A DNA stretch of 64,000 bases from Pseudoxanthomonas suwonensis (GTDB lineage Bacteria > Pseudomonadota > Gammaproteobacteria > Xanthomonadales > Xanthomonadaceae): the NCBI RefSeq assembly GCF_000972865.1, contig NZ_CP011144.1:1860001-1924000 (forward strand). The letters are read 5' to 3'. A program made the position numbers and the translations under genes. This document shows, in pieces, positions 1-9,003 of the stretch. Numbering within the stretch: position 1 is the stretch's first letter; each line of letters begins with the position of its first letter. Under the pieces are notes generated by a model, which did not search any database, had not been told where the DNA came from, and worked only from the letters and a program-made list of their open reading frames with translations.

Positions 1-562
1 ACCAGGCATCGCCGCACTGCTGGTAGGTCACGTTGTCGAAGGTCGCCACCGTGCAGCTGGGTGGCAGCGAATAGACCACCGAGCCGATCAGCGCCGAGGT
101 CGCCACCACGCCGGCGGTGAACGCGGCCGCGTCCCAGAACGGGTAGTCCCAGCCCCAGTAGGGCGGCGGCGGTAGCGGGTGCGGACCTGGGCCCGGATGG
201 GGACCCGGGCCTGGGCCGGGACCCGGCGGATGCGGGTCGGGACCAGGCCCTGGCGGGTGAGGGCCGGGGCCTGGACCCGGATGCGGGCCGGGACCCGGAC
301 CCGGACCTGGGCCCGGACCTGGGCCCGGGTGCGGCGCCGGATGCGGATGCTGGATGCCTCCGCCATGGGCCCCGGGCATCCCGTGGATGCCGCCCGCCGG
401 CAGGTTGATCGCCGGCCGCGCCATGCCGCGCACGCCCAGCCCGCCTCCGCCGAGGCGGGCATCGGCCGGTGGTGCGATCGTGCCCAACACCAGGCAGATC
501 GCCGCCGCCATGCCGGCCAGCGGCCGAGACGCCCTGGAAGAACGAGGGTTCCGCTTGTCCAT
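1..562 (-). CDS. Secreted Gly-Pro repeat protein, 3' end outside window
   Basis: This is the 5' part (187 codons) of a gene that runs off the left window edge. The ATG at 562 lies a few bases after the stop of the upstream gene, so the two are probably co-transcribed. A signal-like N-terminus (Met-Ala-Ala-Ala-Ile-Cys-Leu-Val-Leu-Gly) is followed by a Gly-rich stretch. Residues from about 75 to 125 are almost wholly Gly-Pro, His-Pro and Pro-Pro dipeptides. After that come Tyr/Trp/Phe residues, a hydrophobic segment (TAGVVATSALIGSVVYSL) and a pair of Cys residues near the cut. The family is not recognised and no function is claimed. It looks like a cell-envelope protein. Confidence 0.75.
   Translation of the reverse strand, partial: MDKRNPRSSRASRPLAGMAAAICLVLGTIAPPADARLGGGGLGVRGMARPAINLPAGGIHGMPGAHGGGIQHPHPAPHPGPGPGPGPGPGPGPHPGPGPGPHPPGPGPDPHPPGPGPGPGPHPGPGPHPLPPPPYWGWDYPFWDAAAFTAGVVATSALIGSVVYSLPPSCTVATFDNVTYQQCGDAW
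195..345 (-). repeat. In-frame Gly-Pro/His-Pro coding repeat
   Basis: Tandem short repeats of the type GGNCCNGGNCCN encode alternating Gly-Pro and His-Pro dipeptides in the gene at the left edge. The repeat is irregular and fully in frame, so it is protein low complexity and not a non-coding satellite. Confidence 0.8.
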
Positions 563-563
563 T

Positions 564-1397
564 TCAGCGCTCCTCGCCGGCGCTGCCGGCATTGGCGGGA
601 ACGAAGTCGATCCGCCGCGCATCGGCCGGCGGCTTGAATGCGAACGCCGCGTCGCCGGTCGCCGGGGCCTTGTCCCAGTGCAGGCGCGCGGTATACGACG
701 GCAGCGCCGGATCGGCCTGGCTGGTGATCGCCACCTTGGCCGGCAGCGAGTCCTTGCGCGAGATCCAGACCTGCCAGTCCACGCCCGGTTGCCGGTAGGC
801 GTAGTGGTCGGTCTGCTCGCCGTCCAGCAGCGCCGGGCCGACCAGGAATGCGGAAGTCACTTGCTCCAGCGGCGCCTGCGGGGTGCCCCACAGGAACAGG
901 TCCGGCAGCGGGAACTCGATGCCCTTGGCCGCCACCTGCGTCACCAGCTCGCCGATGGTCGGCGGCACCGGATCGATCACCGCGTAGTACTTCAGCTTCG
1001 GCGACCACAGGGTCAGCGACTGGCCGTCGTAGTAGAACTCGCGCTGCTGCCGGTCGTTGCCGACGCTGGCGACGAAACGGTCCGGTGCGCGCACTCGCCA
1101 GGAGGCGTGGCCGTCCACCGACACCTTCTGCCCGCTGTCGGTGACGTAGTCGGTGCTGGTCTCCGCCTTCAGGCCGAAGCGGTCCAGACCGCGCAGCGCG
1201 GCACCCATCTTTTCCAGTGCGGCGATCGCCTCGGCGTCGCGGACCGGCGCGGCATCGCCCGGCGCCGCCGCGGGCGCTACCGGTGAGATCGCATCCGCGG
1301 CCGGCGCGGCCGCATCGTCCTGCCGCTGGCCGCAGGCCGCGACCGCGATCGACGCGGCCAGGGCCAGCAACGTGCATCGTGCTCGTGTCGGAACCAT
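564..1397 (-). CDS. DUF2092 family lipoprotein
   Basis: A protein of about 277 residues. The N-terminus has a lipoprotein signal (lipobox Val-Ala-Ala-Cys at about residue 23), so it should be anchored in the envelope. The body (from ALEKMGAALRGLDRFGLKAE to the end) has the look of the DUF2092 periplasmic family: a long antiparallel-beta, LolA-like core with WRVRAPDRF and FYYDGQSLTLWSP stretches. No enzymatic role is established for the family. An ATG at 1436 exists, but the one at 1397 has a GGAG site at good spacing and starts the signal peptide directly. It sits between the MetA-like barrel gene and the Gly-Pro repeat gene in one apparent operon, which suggests a joint role in lipid or hydrophobic-compound handling (inference). 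Confidence 0.8.
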   Translation of the reverse strand: MVPTRARCTLLALAASIAVAACGQRQDDAAAPAADAISPVAPAAAPGDAAPVRDAEAIAALEKMGAALRGLDRFGLKAETSTDYVTDSGQKVSVDGHASWRVRAPDRFVASVGNDRQQREFYYDGQSLTLWSPKLKYYAVIDPVPPTIGELVTQVAAKGIEFPLPDLFLWGTPQAPLEQVTSAFLVGPALLDGEQTDHYAYRQPGVDWQVWISRKDSLPAKVAITSQADPALPSYTARLHWDKAPATGDAAFAFKPPADARRIDFVPANAGSAGEER

Positions 1398-1457
1398 GTT
1401 CCTGCTCCAGGTTGGGACCCGATGCCAACAGGCCATCGGGCGGTACGACGGTGGTGC

Positions 1458-2444
1458 TCAGAAGCCGAAGCTGGCACTGACCAGCAGCGGCTCGCCCTCG
1501 AAGCGTCGCTCGACGCCGAACTCCTTCACGTAGCGCAACGACAGGTCCAGGTGCGCGCCGTCCTGCCACTTCTTGCCGTAGGTGAGCACCGGGCCGAGCC
1601 CGAACGAACGGCCGCGGAAGCCGTCGAGCCGGTCGGCGGTCGGACCGGAGTCGTCCTGGAGTTGCTGGATCCAGCCACCGACGCCACCGAAGCCCCAGCC
1701 GCTGGCGGTGCGCTTGACCAGCAGCGCGTCCAGGCGCCAGACCAGGCCGTTCTTGTAGTCGGTGTCGTCGTTCTTGCTGTACCAGTCCACCGCGCCCAGC
1801 GCGCTGAACTCCAGGGTGCCGTTCTGGAACAGGTGGGTGTAGCCGACGCCCGGCGAGACGGTCCACACGTTGAGGCCCGGGTTGGCCAGCCGATTGGGGT
1901 CGTAGTCGGCGGTCGGCGCGTAGACGTACAGGCCGAACGACCAGTGCTCGACCTGGCTTACGTGGTAGCTGGCGATCACCGGCGCGAAGTACAGGTCGAA
2001 CAGGCCCGAAGCGCTGTCCTGCACCTGGCGGCGTATGTCGCCGACGGCGAGCGTGGCGGTCACGTCCGGCATGATGTAGGGCACGGTCAGCATCGAGGCG
2101 TAGTTCCAGCGGCCTTCGCCGGTGGGCCAGACGTAGACGCCGGTGGCACTGAACAGGTCGACGTCCGCTTCCAGCCCCAGCGCGACCTGGCCGGCGATGG
2201 GCGCCTCGCGGCTGGCGCCGAGCCGGCCGTCGTAGCTGACGTAGCCCAGCGTCCACTGGAAGCCTGGCTCCGGCGGCACGATGCCGGCATAGGACGTGAT
2301 CTGCATGCCGGTGATCGAGCGGCCCATTGCGCCCTCGGTGGCCGAGGCGTGCCCGGCCAGCAGCGCCGCCGCGGCCAGCCATGGCGCGAGCCGGCATGCG
2401 GCGCGTCTCCGCGGGAATATCGTCTGCCCTGGATGTCGGTTCAT
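1458..2444 (-). CDS. MetA/SphA-like outer-membrane beta-barrel protein
   Basis: 328 residues with a signal peptide (about 1-36, ending HASA), then a beta-barrel with many alternating hydrophobic strands and a C-terminal Phe (SASFGF), as in outer-membrane proteins. The pattern (EPGFQWTLGYVSYDG, LFSATGVYVWPTGEGRWNYAS, DLYFAPVIASYHVSQVEHWSFGLYVYAP) is that of the 'MetA pathway of phenol degradation'/SphA family. These proteins are thought to help hydrophobic molecules cross the outer membrane, but the substrate is unknown. It begins the string DUF2092 - Gly-Pro protein downstream of it. A second barrel of the same general type stands at 14502-15311. Confidence 0.8.
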   Translation of the reverse strand: MNRHPGQTIFPRRRAACRLAPWLAAAALLAGHASATEGAMGRSITGMQITSYAGIVPPEPGFQWTLGYVSYDGRLGASREAPIAGQVALGLEADVDLFSATGVYVWPTGEGRWNYASMLTVPYIMPDVTATLAVGDIRRQVQDSASGLFDLYFAPVIASYHVSQVEHWSFGLYVYAPTADYDPNRLANPGLNVWTVSPGVGYTHLFQNGTLEFSALGAVDWYSKNDDTDYKNGLVWRLDALLVKRTASGWGFGGVGGWIQQLQDDSGPTADRLDGFRGRSFGLGPVLTYGKKWQDGAHLDLSLRYVKEFGVERRFEGEPLLVSASFGF

Positions 2445-2481
2445 GTCGCTCGCCTTCCGCGTCGGTCGGGGAGGGGAATGT

Positions 2482-3120
2482 TCACGGCGTGGTAATGAGG
2501 CCGAGCCGGGTGGCCTCGCGCACCAGCTCGATGCTGTTGCGTGCGTTCATGGCCTGCATCAGCGCGTGCCGGTGGGCCTCGACCGTGCGCACCGACAGGC
2601 CCAGCCGCGCGGCGATCTCGCGCGAGCGCAGGCCTTCGGCCAGCAGGGTCAGCACGGTCTTCTGGCGGGCGGTGAGTGCGGGCCGCGAGGAGCGACCGAT
2701 CACGCTCCGCCACAGCGCCGGACTGACGTAGGCACCACCGGCCAGCACTTCGCGCATCGCCTGCAGCAGTTCCTCGCCGGCAGCCGCCTTGAGCACGTAG
2801 CCGCGCGCGCCGGCGTCGAGCGCCTCCTCCACCATCGCCGGCTCGTTGTGCATTGTCAGGAACACCACCGGCGCCATCGATCCGGCCTGGCGCAACTGGC
2901 GCAGGGCCTCGATCCCGCTCATGTCCGGCATGGCGATGTCGGCGATGACGATGTCGGGCCGTTCCTCCAGCACCGCGTCCACCAGCGCGTTGCCGTTGGA
3001 CAGGATCGCCAGCAGTTCGTAATCGGGTGCCAGCAGCCGGGCCACGCCTTCGGCCACGATCTGGTGGTCGTCGGCGAGCAGGACGCGCGGACGGGCGGCG
3101 CTTGCGATGACCGCGGTCAT
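2482..3120 (-). CDS. NarL/FixJ-type response regulator
   Basis: 212 residues. An N-terminal receiver domain has the acidic pair Asp17-Asp18, phospho-acceptor Asp61 (IVIADIAMPD) and Lys111. A C-terminal LuxR-type helix-turn-helix covers about 148-205 (LTARQKTVLTLLAEGLRSREIA). The ATG overlaps the kinase stop codon (ATGA), so translation is coupled to the histidine kinase and the two form a pair. The long upstream in-frame extension is antisense-like composition and is not coding. Likely targets are the neighbouring sulfatase-locus genes (inference from position only). Confidence 0.93.
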   Translation of the reverse strand: MTAVIASAARPRVLLADDHQIVAEGVARLLAPDYELLAILSNGNALVDAVLEERPDIVIADIAMPDMSGIEALRQLRQAGSMAPVVFLTMHNEPAMVEEALDAGARGYVLKAAAGEELLQAMREVLAGGAYVSPALWRSVIGRSSRPALTARQKTVLTLLAEGLRSREIAARLGLSVRTVEAHRHALMQAMNARNSIELVREATRLGLITTP

Positions 3121-4751
3121 GGCCTGGCCTCGCGCGGGATGCTGGCCCGGACCTGGGTTCCCGCCCCAGGATTGGAGACGATGATGATCCGCCCGCCCTG
3201 CAGCGCAGCCCGCTCCTGCATGCTCAGCAGGCCCAGCCCGCCGGCAAGGTAGATCTGTTCGAGGTCGAAGCCGATGCCGTCGTCTTCCACCACCAGCAGG
3301 TAGCCGTCCCCGCCGGCTTCCAGCTGCACGCGGATGTGCCGCGCCTGCGAATGCGCGATCGCGTTGCGCAGCGCCTCCTGCGCGATGCGGTACATGCACA
3401 CCGTGGCCTCGGTACCCGGCCGGGATGTACCGGGCTCCCACTCGTAGAGGATCTGTCCGTCCCAGCGCTCGGCCGCCTCGCGCACGAGCACGTCCAGCGC
3501 GGCGCCCAGCCCGACGTGTTCCAGCAGACCCGGATGCAGGTTGTGCGAGATCCGCCGCACGTCCTCCGACAGCCGGAGCATGGACAGGTGCAGTTCGTCC
3601 AGGCCGCTGGCGACCGGGTCCGGCGACAGCCGCTTGAGGCTGCTGACGGCGATGGCCAGCGAGGCGATCTGCTGGTTGACGTCGTCGTGCAGTTCGCGCG
3701 CGATGCGCGAGCGTTCTTCTTCCTGTCCCTGCATCAGCCGCCCGGCCAGGCTGCGTGCATGGCGATGGCTGGCCGTGAGCAGCAGGCGCACCGATTCGTA
3801 CTGCCGCGAGACGATCGCCAGTGCATGAACCAGGAAGCCGACCGCAAGCAGCCAGAGCTGGACGACGTGCGCGTTCATCTGCTCGCCGTCGAAGCGGAAC
3901 TGGCCGCCACCGTAGACCCCCATCCAGGCCGCCGGCACCGACACCAGGAACAGCGCCAGTGCCGCACCCGGCGAACCGAAGCGCATCGCCGCCAGCATGA
4001 TCAGTGGAACCGGCGCGAACAGCAGCAGCGGCAACAGCACACTGGACGCAGGCACCAGGATCCACAGCCCGATCGACAGCAGCAGCAGCCCGATGGCGAT
4101 GAGCATTGCCTCGGCCACGCGTGCCCACCGCTGGAAAACATCACGCCCCTGGATTCCGGCGAACGCCAGAAGCATCGTCCCGATCAGCAGGTAGCCCATC
4201 GCGAAGTTGGGCGCAAGCGAAAGCCACAGGTCGAGCAGGCTGAAACCCGGGCGGAATCCGCTGCTGTGCACCAGGGCCGCAGTGGTCAGGCCGGTGACGG
4301 CCGGTACGAGCAGGACGGCCAGCAGAAAATAGCGGCTGAAGCCCGGGACCGTGTCGAATATCCGGCCATTCCCGCCTTGCAGATAAAGCGCCACCAGCAC
4401 CACGCCGATGAAATTGGGCAGGTAGATACCCAGGGCCTGGAGGAGCGACGCCTGCCTCCAAAGGGCCACGCAGACGCACCCCGCGAGAACACCGGACAGC
4501 CAGGCCGGCCATTCACGGCGAGGACGCAGGACCAGGATGGCCAACAGGACTCCACCCGGAATCCATGCGAAGGAGAAGTTGACCGGCCGGATCCAGAGCT
4601 TGAACGAGATGAACTGCCCGACCAGGCCGACCAGGAATGCCGCGGCCAGCATCAGCACCTGTCCCAGCCAGCCGACCCGGGGAAAGGCGGGGGAGCCCTC
4701 CTTGCCCGGCGTCGCCAACTCGCGCACGTCGCTGGCCGGTACGTTTGCCAT
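3117..4751 (-). CDS. MASE1-domain sensor histidine kinase (HisKA_3 type)
   Basis: 544 residues. Residues about 30-315 hold eight or more membrane segments with the pattern of a MASE1 sensor (LWIRPVNFSFAWIPGGVLLA, then PNFIGVVLVAL). The cytoplasmic part has a HisKA_3 dimerisation helix with phospho-acceptor His355 (ARELHDDVNQ), and an HATPase domain with the N box (QEALRNAIAHS) and G box (DDGIGFDLEQ, GGLGLLSMQERA). This is the NarX/UhpB/DegS type that partners NarL-type regulators, and its partner overlaps its 3' end. The input ligand is unknown. The gene follows the DUF1622 gene by a few bases. Confidence 0.92.
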   Translation of the reverse strand: MANVPASDVRELATPGKEGSPAFPRVGWLGQVLMLAAAFLVGLVGQFISFKLWIRPVNFSFAWIPGGVLLAILVLRPRREWPAWLSGVLAGCVCVALWRQASLLQALGIYLPNFIGVVLVALYLQGGNGRIFDTVPGFSRYFLLAVLLVPAVTGLTTAALVHSSGFRPGFSLLDLWLSLAPNFAMGYLLIGTMLLAFAGIQGRDVFQRWARVAEAMLIAIGLLLLSIGLWILVPASSVLLPLLLFAPVPLIMLAAMRFGSPGAALALFLVSVPAAWMGVYGGGQFRFDGEQMNAHVVQLWLLAVGFLVHALAIVSRQYESVRLLLTASHRHARSLAGRLMQGQEEERSRIARELHDDVNQQIASLAIAVSSLKRLSPDPVASGLDELHLSMLRLSEDVRRISHNLHPGLLEHVGLGAALDVLVREAAERWDGQILYEWEPGTSRPGTEATVCMYRIAQEALRNAIAHSQARHIRVQLEAGGDGYLLVVEDDGIGFDLEQIYLAGGLGLLSMQERAALQGGRIIIVSNPGAGTQVRASIPREARP

Positions 4752-4757
4752 TGCCCA

Positions 4758-5138
4758 TCAACCCTTGTGCGCCTGCGTGGCCGGATGCGACGACCCGGCA
4801 TCGCGCTCGCGGATCTCGGCCACGTCGCGCTCGAGGAAGTAGTTCAGGAACGTGCGGATCGCTGCGATCGCGCCGAGCTGGCCGATCGCCTCCCACGAGG
4901 GCGCGATCGAGGACTCGATGATGTCCGCGGCCAGCTGGAAGGTCAGTCCGGCCACCAGCCAGCGCGCGTAGTTCAGCCACAGCGCTCGGCGCCTGTGACC
5001 GTCCTTCTCGCGTGACAGCACCATGCCGACCACCGCGATGAAGGTGTACACGGTGGCCCCGGCGATCAGCAGCAGCGCCATCAGGTCGATGGCGGCGATC
5101 ACCGGTTCGCTCAGCGCGTACAGCCATTCCCTCAGCAT
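4758..5138 (-). CDS. DUF1622 family membrane protein
   Basis: 126 residues with three predicted membrane helices (about 12-42, 58-80 and a shorter one near 85-100) and a polar, charged tail. The pattern LLIAGATVYTFIAVVGMVLS...LNYARWLVAGLTFQLAADIIES...IAAIRTFLNYFLERDV matches the DUF1622 family, whose function is not known. It lies 3-7 bases from the genes on both sides (formylglycine-generating enzyme upstream, histidine kinase downstream), so it is probably in the same transcript and may act with the kinase (inference). Confidence 0.85.
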   Translation of the reverse strand: MLREWLYALSEPVIAAIDLMALLLIAGATVYTFIAVVGMVLSREKDGHRRRALWLNYARWLVAGLTFQLAADIIESSIAPSWEAIGQLGAIAAIRTFLNYFLERDVAEIRERDAGSSHPATQAHKG

Positions 5139-5141
5139 GGC

Positions 5142-6098
5142 TCATCCCTCCCCGGGCTCGCGGACGATGCAGCGAAAGCCGACGTGCGAGGTCGAGGTAT
5201 CGACCGGCTGCGCCATCCGCGCCGCCGGCCGGTAGCGCCGGCAGTAGTTCGGTGCGCAGGCGTGCGAGCCGCCCTTGGTGACCCGGCGCGGGATGCGCAG
5301 CTGCGGCGTGCGCGGGTCGGCGCTGTCCTCGGCGCTGCCGCCGCGCGGGTTGTCCAGGGTGCAGCAGGTGCGCTGGATGCGGCCATGGTCCTGGTACCAG
5401 TCCACGGTCCATTCCCAGACGTTGCCGATCATGTCGAACAGGCCGTAGCCATTGGCCGGGAATGCGCCGACCGGCGAGGTCCACGGATAACCGTCCAGCG
5501 CCTGCTGCTCCCACGGAAATTCGCCCTGCCAGGTGTTGGCCATGTAGCGCCCGTCGGGCACCAGCTCGTCGCCCCAGGCGAACTCGCTGCCGTCGCTGCC
5601 GCCCTTGGATGCGTACTCCCATTCGGCCTCGGTCGGCAGCTCCTTGCCGGCCCAGCGCGCGTAGGCCAGCGCATCCTCGTAGGCCACGTGCACGACCGGG
5701 TGGTCTTCCAGGCCTTCGATCGAACTGTCCGGCCCACGCGGATGGCGCCAGTCGGCGCCGGGGACGTACTGCCACCAGTTGTAGTGGTTGCGCAGGTCCA
5801 CCCGCCCCGGTGGCGGCATCAGTACCACCGAGGCCGGCGCCAGCAGCGCCGGGTCGGCGCCGGGATAGTCGTCCGGGTCGACAGGCTTCTCGGCCAGGGT
5901 GACGTGGCCCGTCTCGGCGACGAAGCGCGCGAACTGGCGGTTGCTCACCAGGTGCCGGTCGATCCAGAACCCGTCCACCCGCACCTTGTGGGCCGGCTTC
6001 TCCTCCGGGTAGTGGTGGTCCGAGCCCATGGTGAAGGTGCCGCCAGGCACCTTCACCATCTCGTCGAGGACCGGTGGGCGGTTGGTCTCGATGTTCAT
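5142..6098 (-). CDS. Formylglycine-generating sulfatase-modifying enzyme
   Basis: 318 residues covering the whole FGE-sulfatase (SUMF1-like) fold. Features are VPGGTFTMGS near the N-terminus, LPTEAEWEYASKGG, GNVWEWTVDWY, and the C-terminal KGGSHACAPNYCRRYRPAAR with the two active-site cysteines five residues apart. Such enzymes oxidise the Cys of the C-x-(P/A)-x-R sulfatase motif to formylglycine. Two Cys-type sulfatases stand 3-8 kb upstream on the same strand and are the obvious substrates. No signal peptide is seen, in keeping with cytoplasmic modification. A TTG at 6134 could extend the protein by 12 residues; the ATG at 6098 is preferred. Confidence 0.93.
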   Translation of the reverse strand: MNIETNRPPVLDEMVKVPGGTFTMGSDHHYPEEKPAHKVRVDGFWIDRHLVSNRQFARFVAETGHVTLAEKPVDPDDYPGADPALLAPASVVLMPPPGRVDLRNHYNWWQYVPGADWRHPRGPDSSIEGLEDHPVVHVAYEDALAYARWAGKELPTEAEWEYASKGGSDGSEFAWGDELVPDGRYMANTWQGEFPWEQQALDGYPWTSPVGAFPANGYGLFDMIGNVWEWTVDWYQDHGRIQRTCCTLDNPRGGSAEDSADPRTPQLRIPRRVTKGGSHACAPNYCRRYRPAARMAQPVDTSTSHVGFRCIVREPGEG

Positions 6099-6287
6099 GG
6101 CCGAACAGGATCCTTCCTCGTCCGAGGCGCCCAATATCCGTCAGCGGCCCGGCCTTGTCGAATGGGCGAACGGAGACCGACCGCACAGGCGATTTCCTCG
6201 CGCGAATCGATGCCGGATGTGTCGTGTACCACGTCGCTCTCCCGTTGTTGAGCAATTGCCCTCGCGTACGAGGGCAGCGGTTGATGC

Positions 6288-7226
<939 letters not shown>

Positions 7227-7396
7227 GGAAGTCGTATCTCCTGTTCTGCGGTCATTGCATCGGCTGGGCTTCGGGGAACTTCCAGCAGCCGTCGCTCATG
7301 GCCGGAGAAGCCCTTCGCGGTCGCGCTGCTCATCATCAATTCTTCGCCCTGCGGACTGGTCGTGCAGTTGTGGTGAAGGAGGCCCGGCGTCTTACT

Positions 7397-8896
7397 TCAA
7401 GACCGCTCCACATCGGGCAACTTGTAACTTCCGTCGAGGATCGGGCCTGTCGGAACATAGGCGCGGACCAGGAGCGCGAACTGCTCGCCGGGAGCAGGCA
7501 GCCAGTTGGCCTTGTCATCTTGGTCAACCGGTTCCTCGTGTGAAAGCACCAATGTCAGCGAACCGTCGGCGGCAAATCGGAGTTCGTTGGCGTCGAGGTT
7601 CACGCTGCCGATGTTGTGCCGCCCGTTCGGGCTGGTCGGCATCATGAAATAGTCGCGGTCGTACATGGTGAGCGACCAGAAGCCGCCGCGCGCGCGATCG
7701 ACGGGCGGCAGCTGGTCCTTCTCGAAACGCATGGTGTAGCGGTAGCGCCCCTGAAGCAACTCACCCTTCGCGTCGACACCACGGATAAAATAGGTGGCCT
7801 CGTGATAGTCGTTGACGAAGATGTAGATCGCGGCTGCCTGCGCGCGCCCGAACCAATCGGTTCCCCACGTTCCGCCGTTTTCCTGCCGCTGCCAGCCATT
7901 GCCGCAGTCGACTCCCACCTGCTCGTAGCGGGCACCCTCGTACAGCTCGGTGTCGGCGGCGAGCGCCGCGCGATCGAGCAGGCCCTTCCAGCGAGGATCA
8001 CTCTTGCGCAATGCGATCAGGGTGCGCGCCTGCTCTGCCATGGCCGCGTCGTCGGGACCCACCTTCGGATTGGCATCGAGCGCCTTCTCCAGTTCCTCCC
8101 AGAAGGTGTCGCCATGGACAGGCCGGTTGCGGAGAAGGTCGGGGTCGGCCGCCAGCATCTCGGCGGTCAGGTCCTTCGGGTAGACCTTGTTGCGCGCGCT
8201 CGCCTCGCAGTCGAACTCACGCCGCCCCGGGGCGTCCTCGCTCAGGGGCGTCGCGCCCATCTGGTTGAGCACCGCCCGCGCCCGGGCCTTTGCCTCGGCC
8301 GTGCGCGCCGCGAAACTGCGGGCCATGATCACGGCCAGGTTGGTCGGCGATCGCAATACCCTTGCGAACCCAGGTGGCGCGTCGCCCGTCCAGTCCGGAC
8401 CGACCAGCAGGTACTTGCCGGCCGGCGTGGCGGACGCAGAGCCCAGCTGGTGGGTGACCGTGGTGAACGCGTCGACGATCTGGATCGTCCAGTAGTGGCC
8501 TTCGGGCACGTCCGCCGGTGTCTGCACCACCACCGGTTCCTCGCCGAGATCCGCGAAGCAGGCGCCGTAGATCGTGTCGTTGTTGGGCGTAACGATCTTG
8601 CGCTGCGCAGCCGGCAGGTAATCGTCGACATAGCCCATGCGGTTCTTGGGCGACCCCGGGAACAGACCCATTGCCATGCCTGCGCCGTGACCTTTCATCA
8701 GCTCCCATGTGCCGGTACGGCCGAACACGTTCACCAACGCATGGCCCCAGATGTAAACGACGCGGGCAAGCGCCTCCACGTAACGCTCGTTGGCCAGGAC
8801 CGCCGGCGCGCCGGCCCCGTTCCTGAGCCCGGGATTGGCCGGATTCAAGGATCGCGAGCGGTAGGGGACGGCCTGGGATTCGTTCGCGGTCGCCAT
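7397..8896 (-). CDS. DUF1254/DUF1214 domain protein
   Basis: 499 residues. The N-terminal half has the DUF1254 pattern (YVEALARVVYIWGHALVNVFGR, VTPNNDTIYGACFADLGEEPVVVQTPADVPEGHYW). The C-terminal half has the DUF1214 pattern (RARGGFWSLTMYDRDYFMMPTSPNGRHNIGS, LVLSHEEPVDQDDKANWLPAP). No signal peptide is visible, unlike many members. The biochemical function of the family is unknown. It starts with ATG at 8896 behind a CGGAGA site and is co-oriented with the arylsulfatase upstream, so it is likely co-expressed with it. Confidence 0.88.
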   Translation of the reverse strand: MATANESQAVPYRSRSLNPANPGLRNGAGAPAVLANERYVEALARVVYIWGHALVNVFGRTGTWELMKGHGAGMAMGLFPGSPKNRMGYVDDYLPAAQRKIVTPNNDTIYGACFADLGEEPVVVQTPADVPEGHYWTIQIVDAFTTVTHQLGSASATPAGKYLLVGPDWTGDAPPGFARVLRSPTNLAVIMARSFAARTAEAKARARAVLNQMGATPLSEDAPGRREFDCEASARNKVYPKDLTAEMLAADPDLLRNRPVHGDTFWEELEKALDANPKVGPDDAAMAEQARTLIALRKSDPRWKGLLDRAALAADTELYEGARYEQVGVDCGNGWQRQENGGTWGTDWFGRAQAAAIYIFVNDYHEATYFIRGVDAKGELLQGRYRYTMRFEKDQLPPVDRARGGFWSLTMYDRDYFMMPTSPNGRHNIGSVNLDANELRFAADGSLTLVLSHEEPVDQDDKANWLPAPGEQFALLVRAYVPTGPILDGSYKLPDVERS

Positions 8897-9003
8897 GATG
8901 ATCTCCGGGTGCGCCTGGCCGATGACCAGGGTCGAAAGGTGGCCAGGTCTGCGGAGGCAGCCCGGCCCGGTCTCATTTCTTCATGCGTTCGAAGTCGCCG
9001 GGC

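Noticed and set aside
6099..6134. TTG start 12 codons upstream for the formylglycine-generating enzyme
   Set aside because: The extra residues are not conserved-looking, and an ATG with the usual FGE beginning is available.
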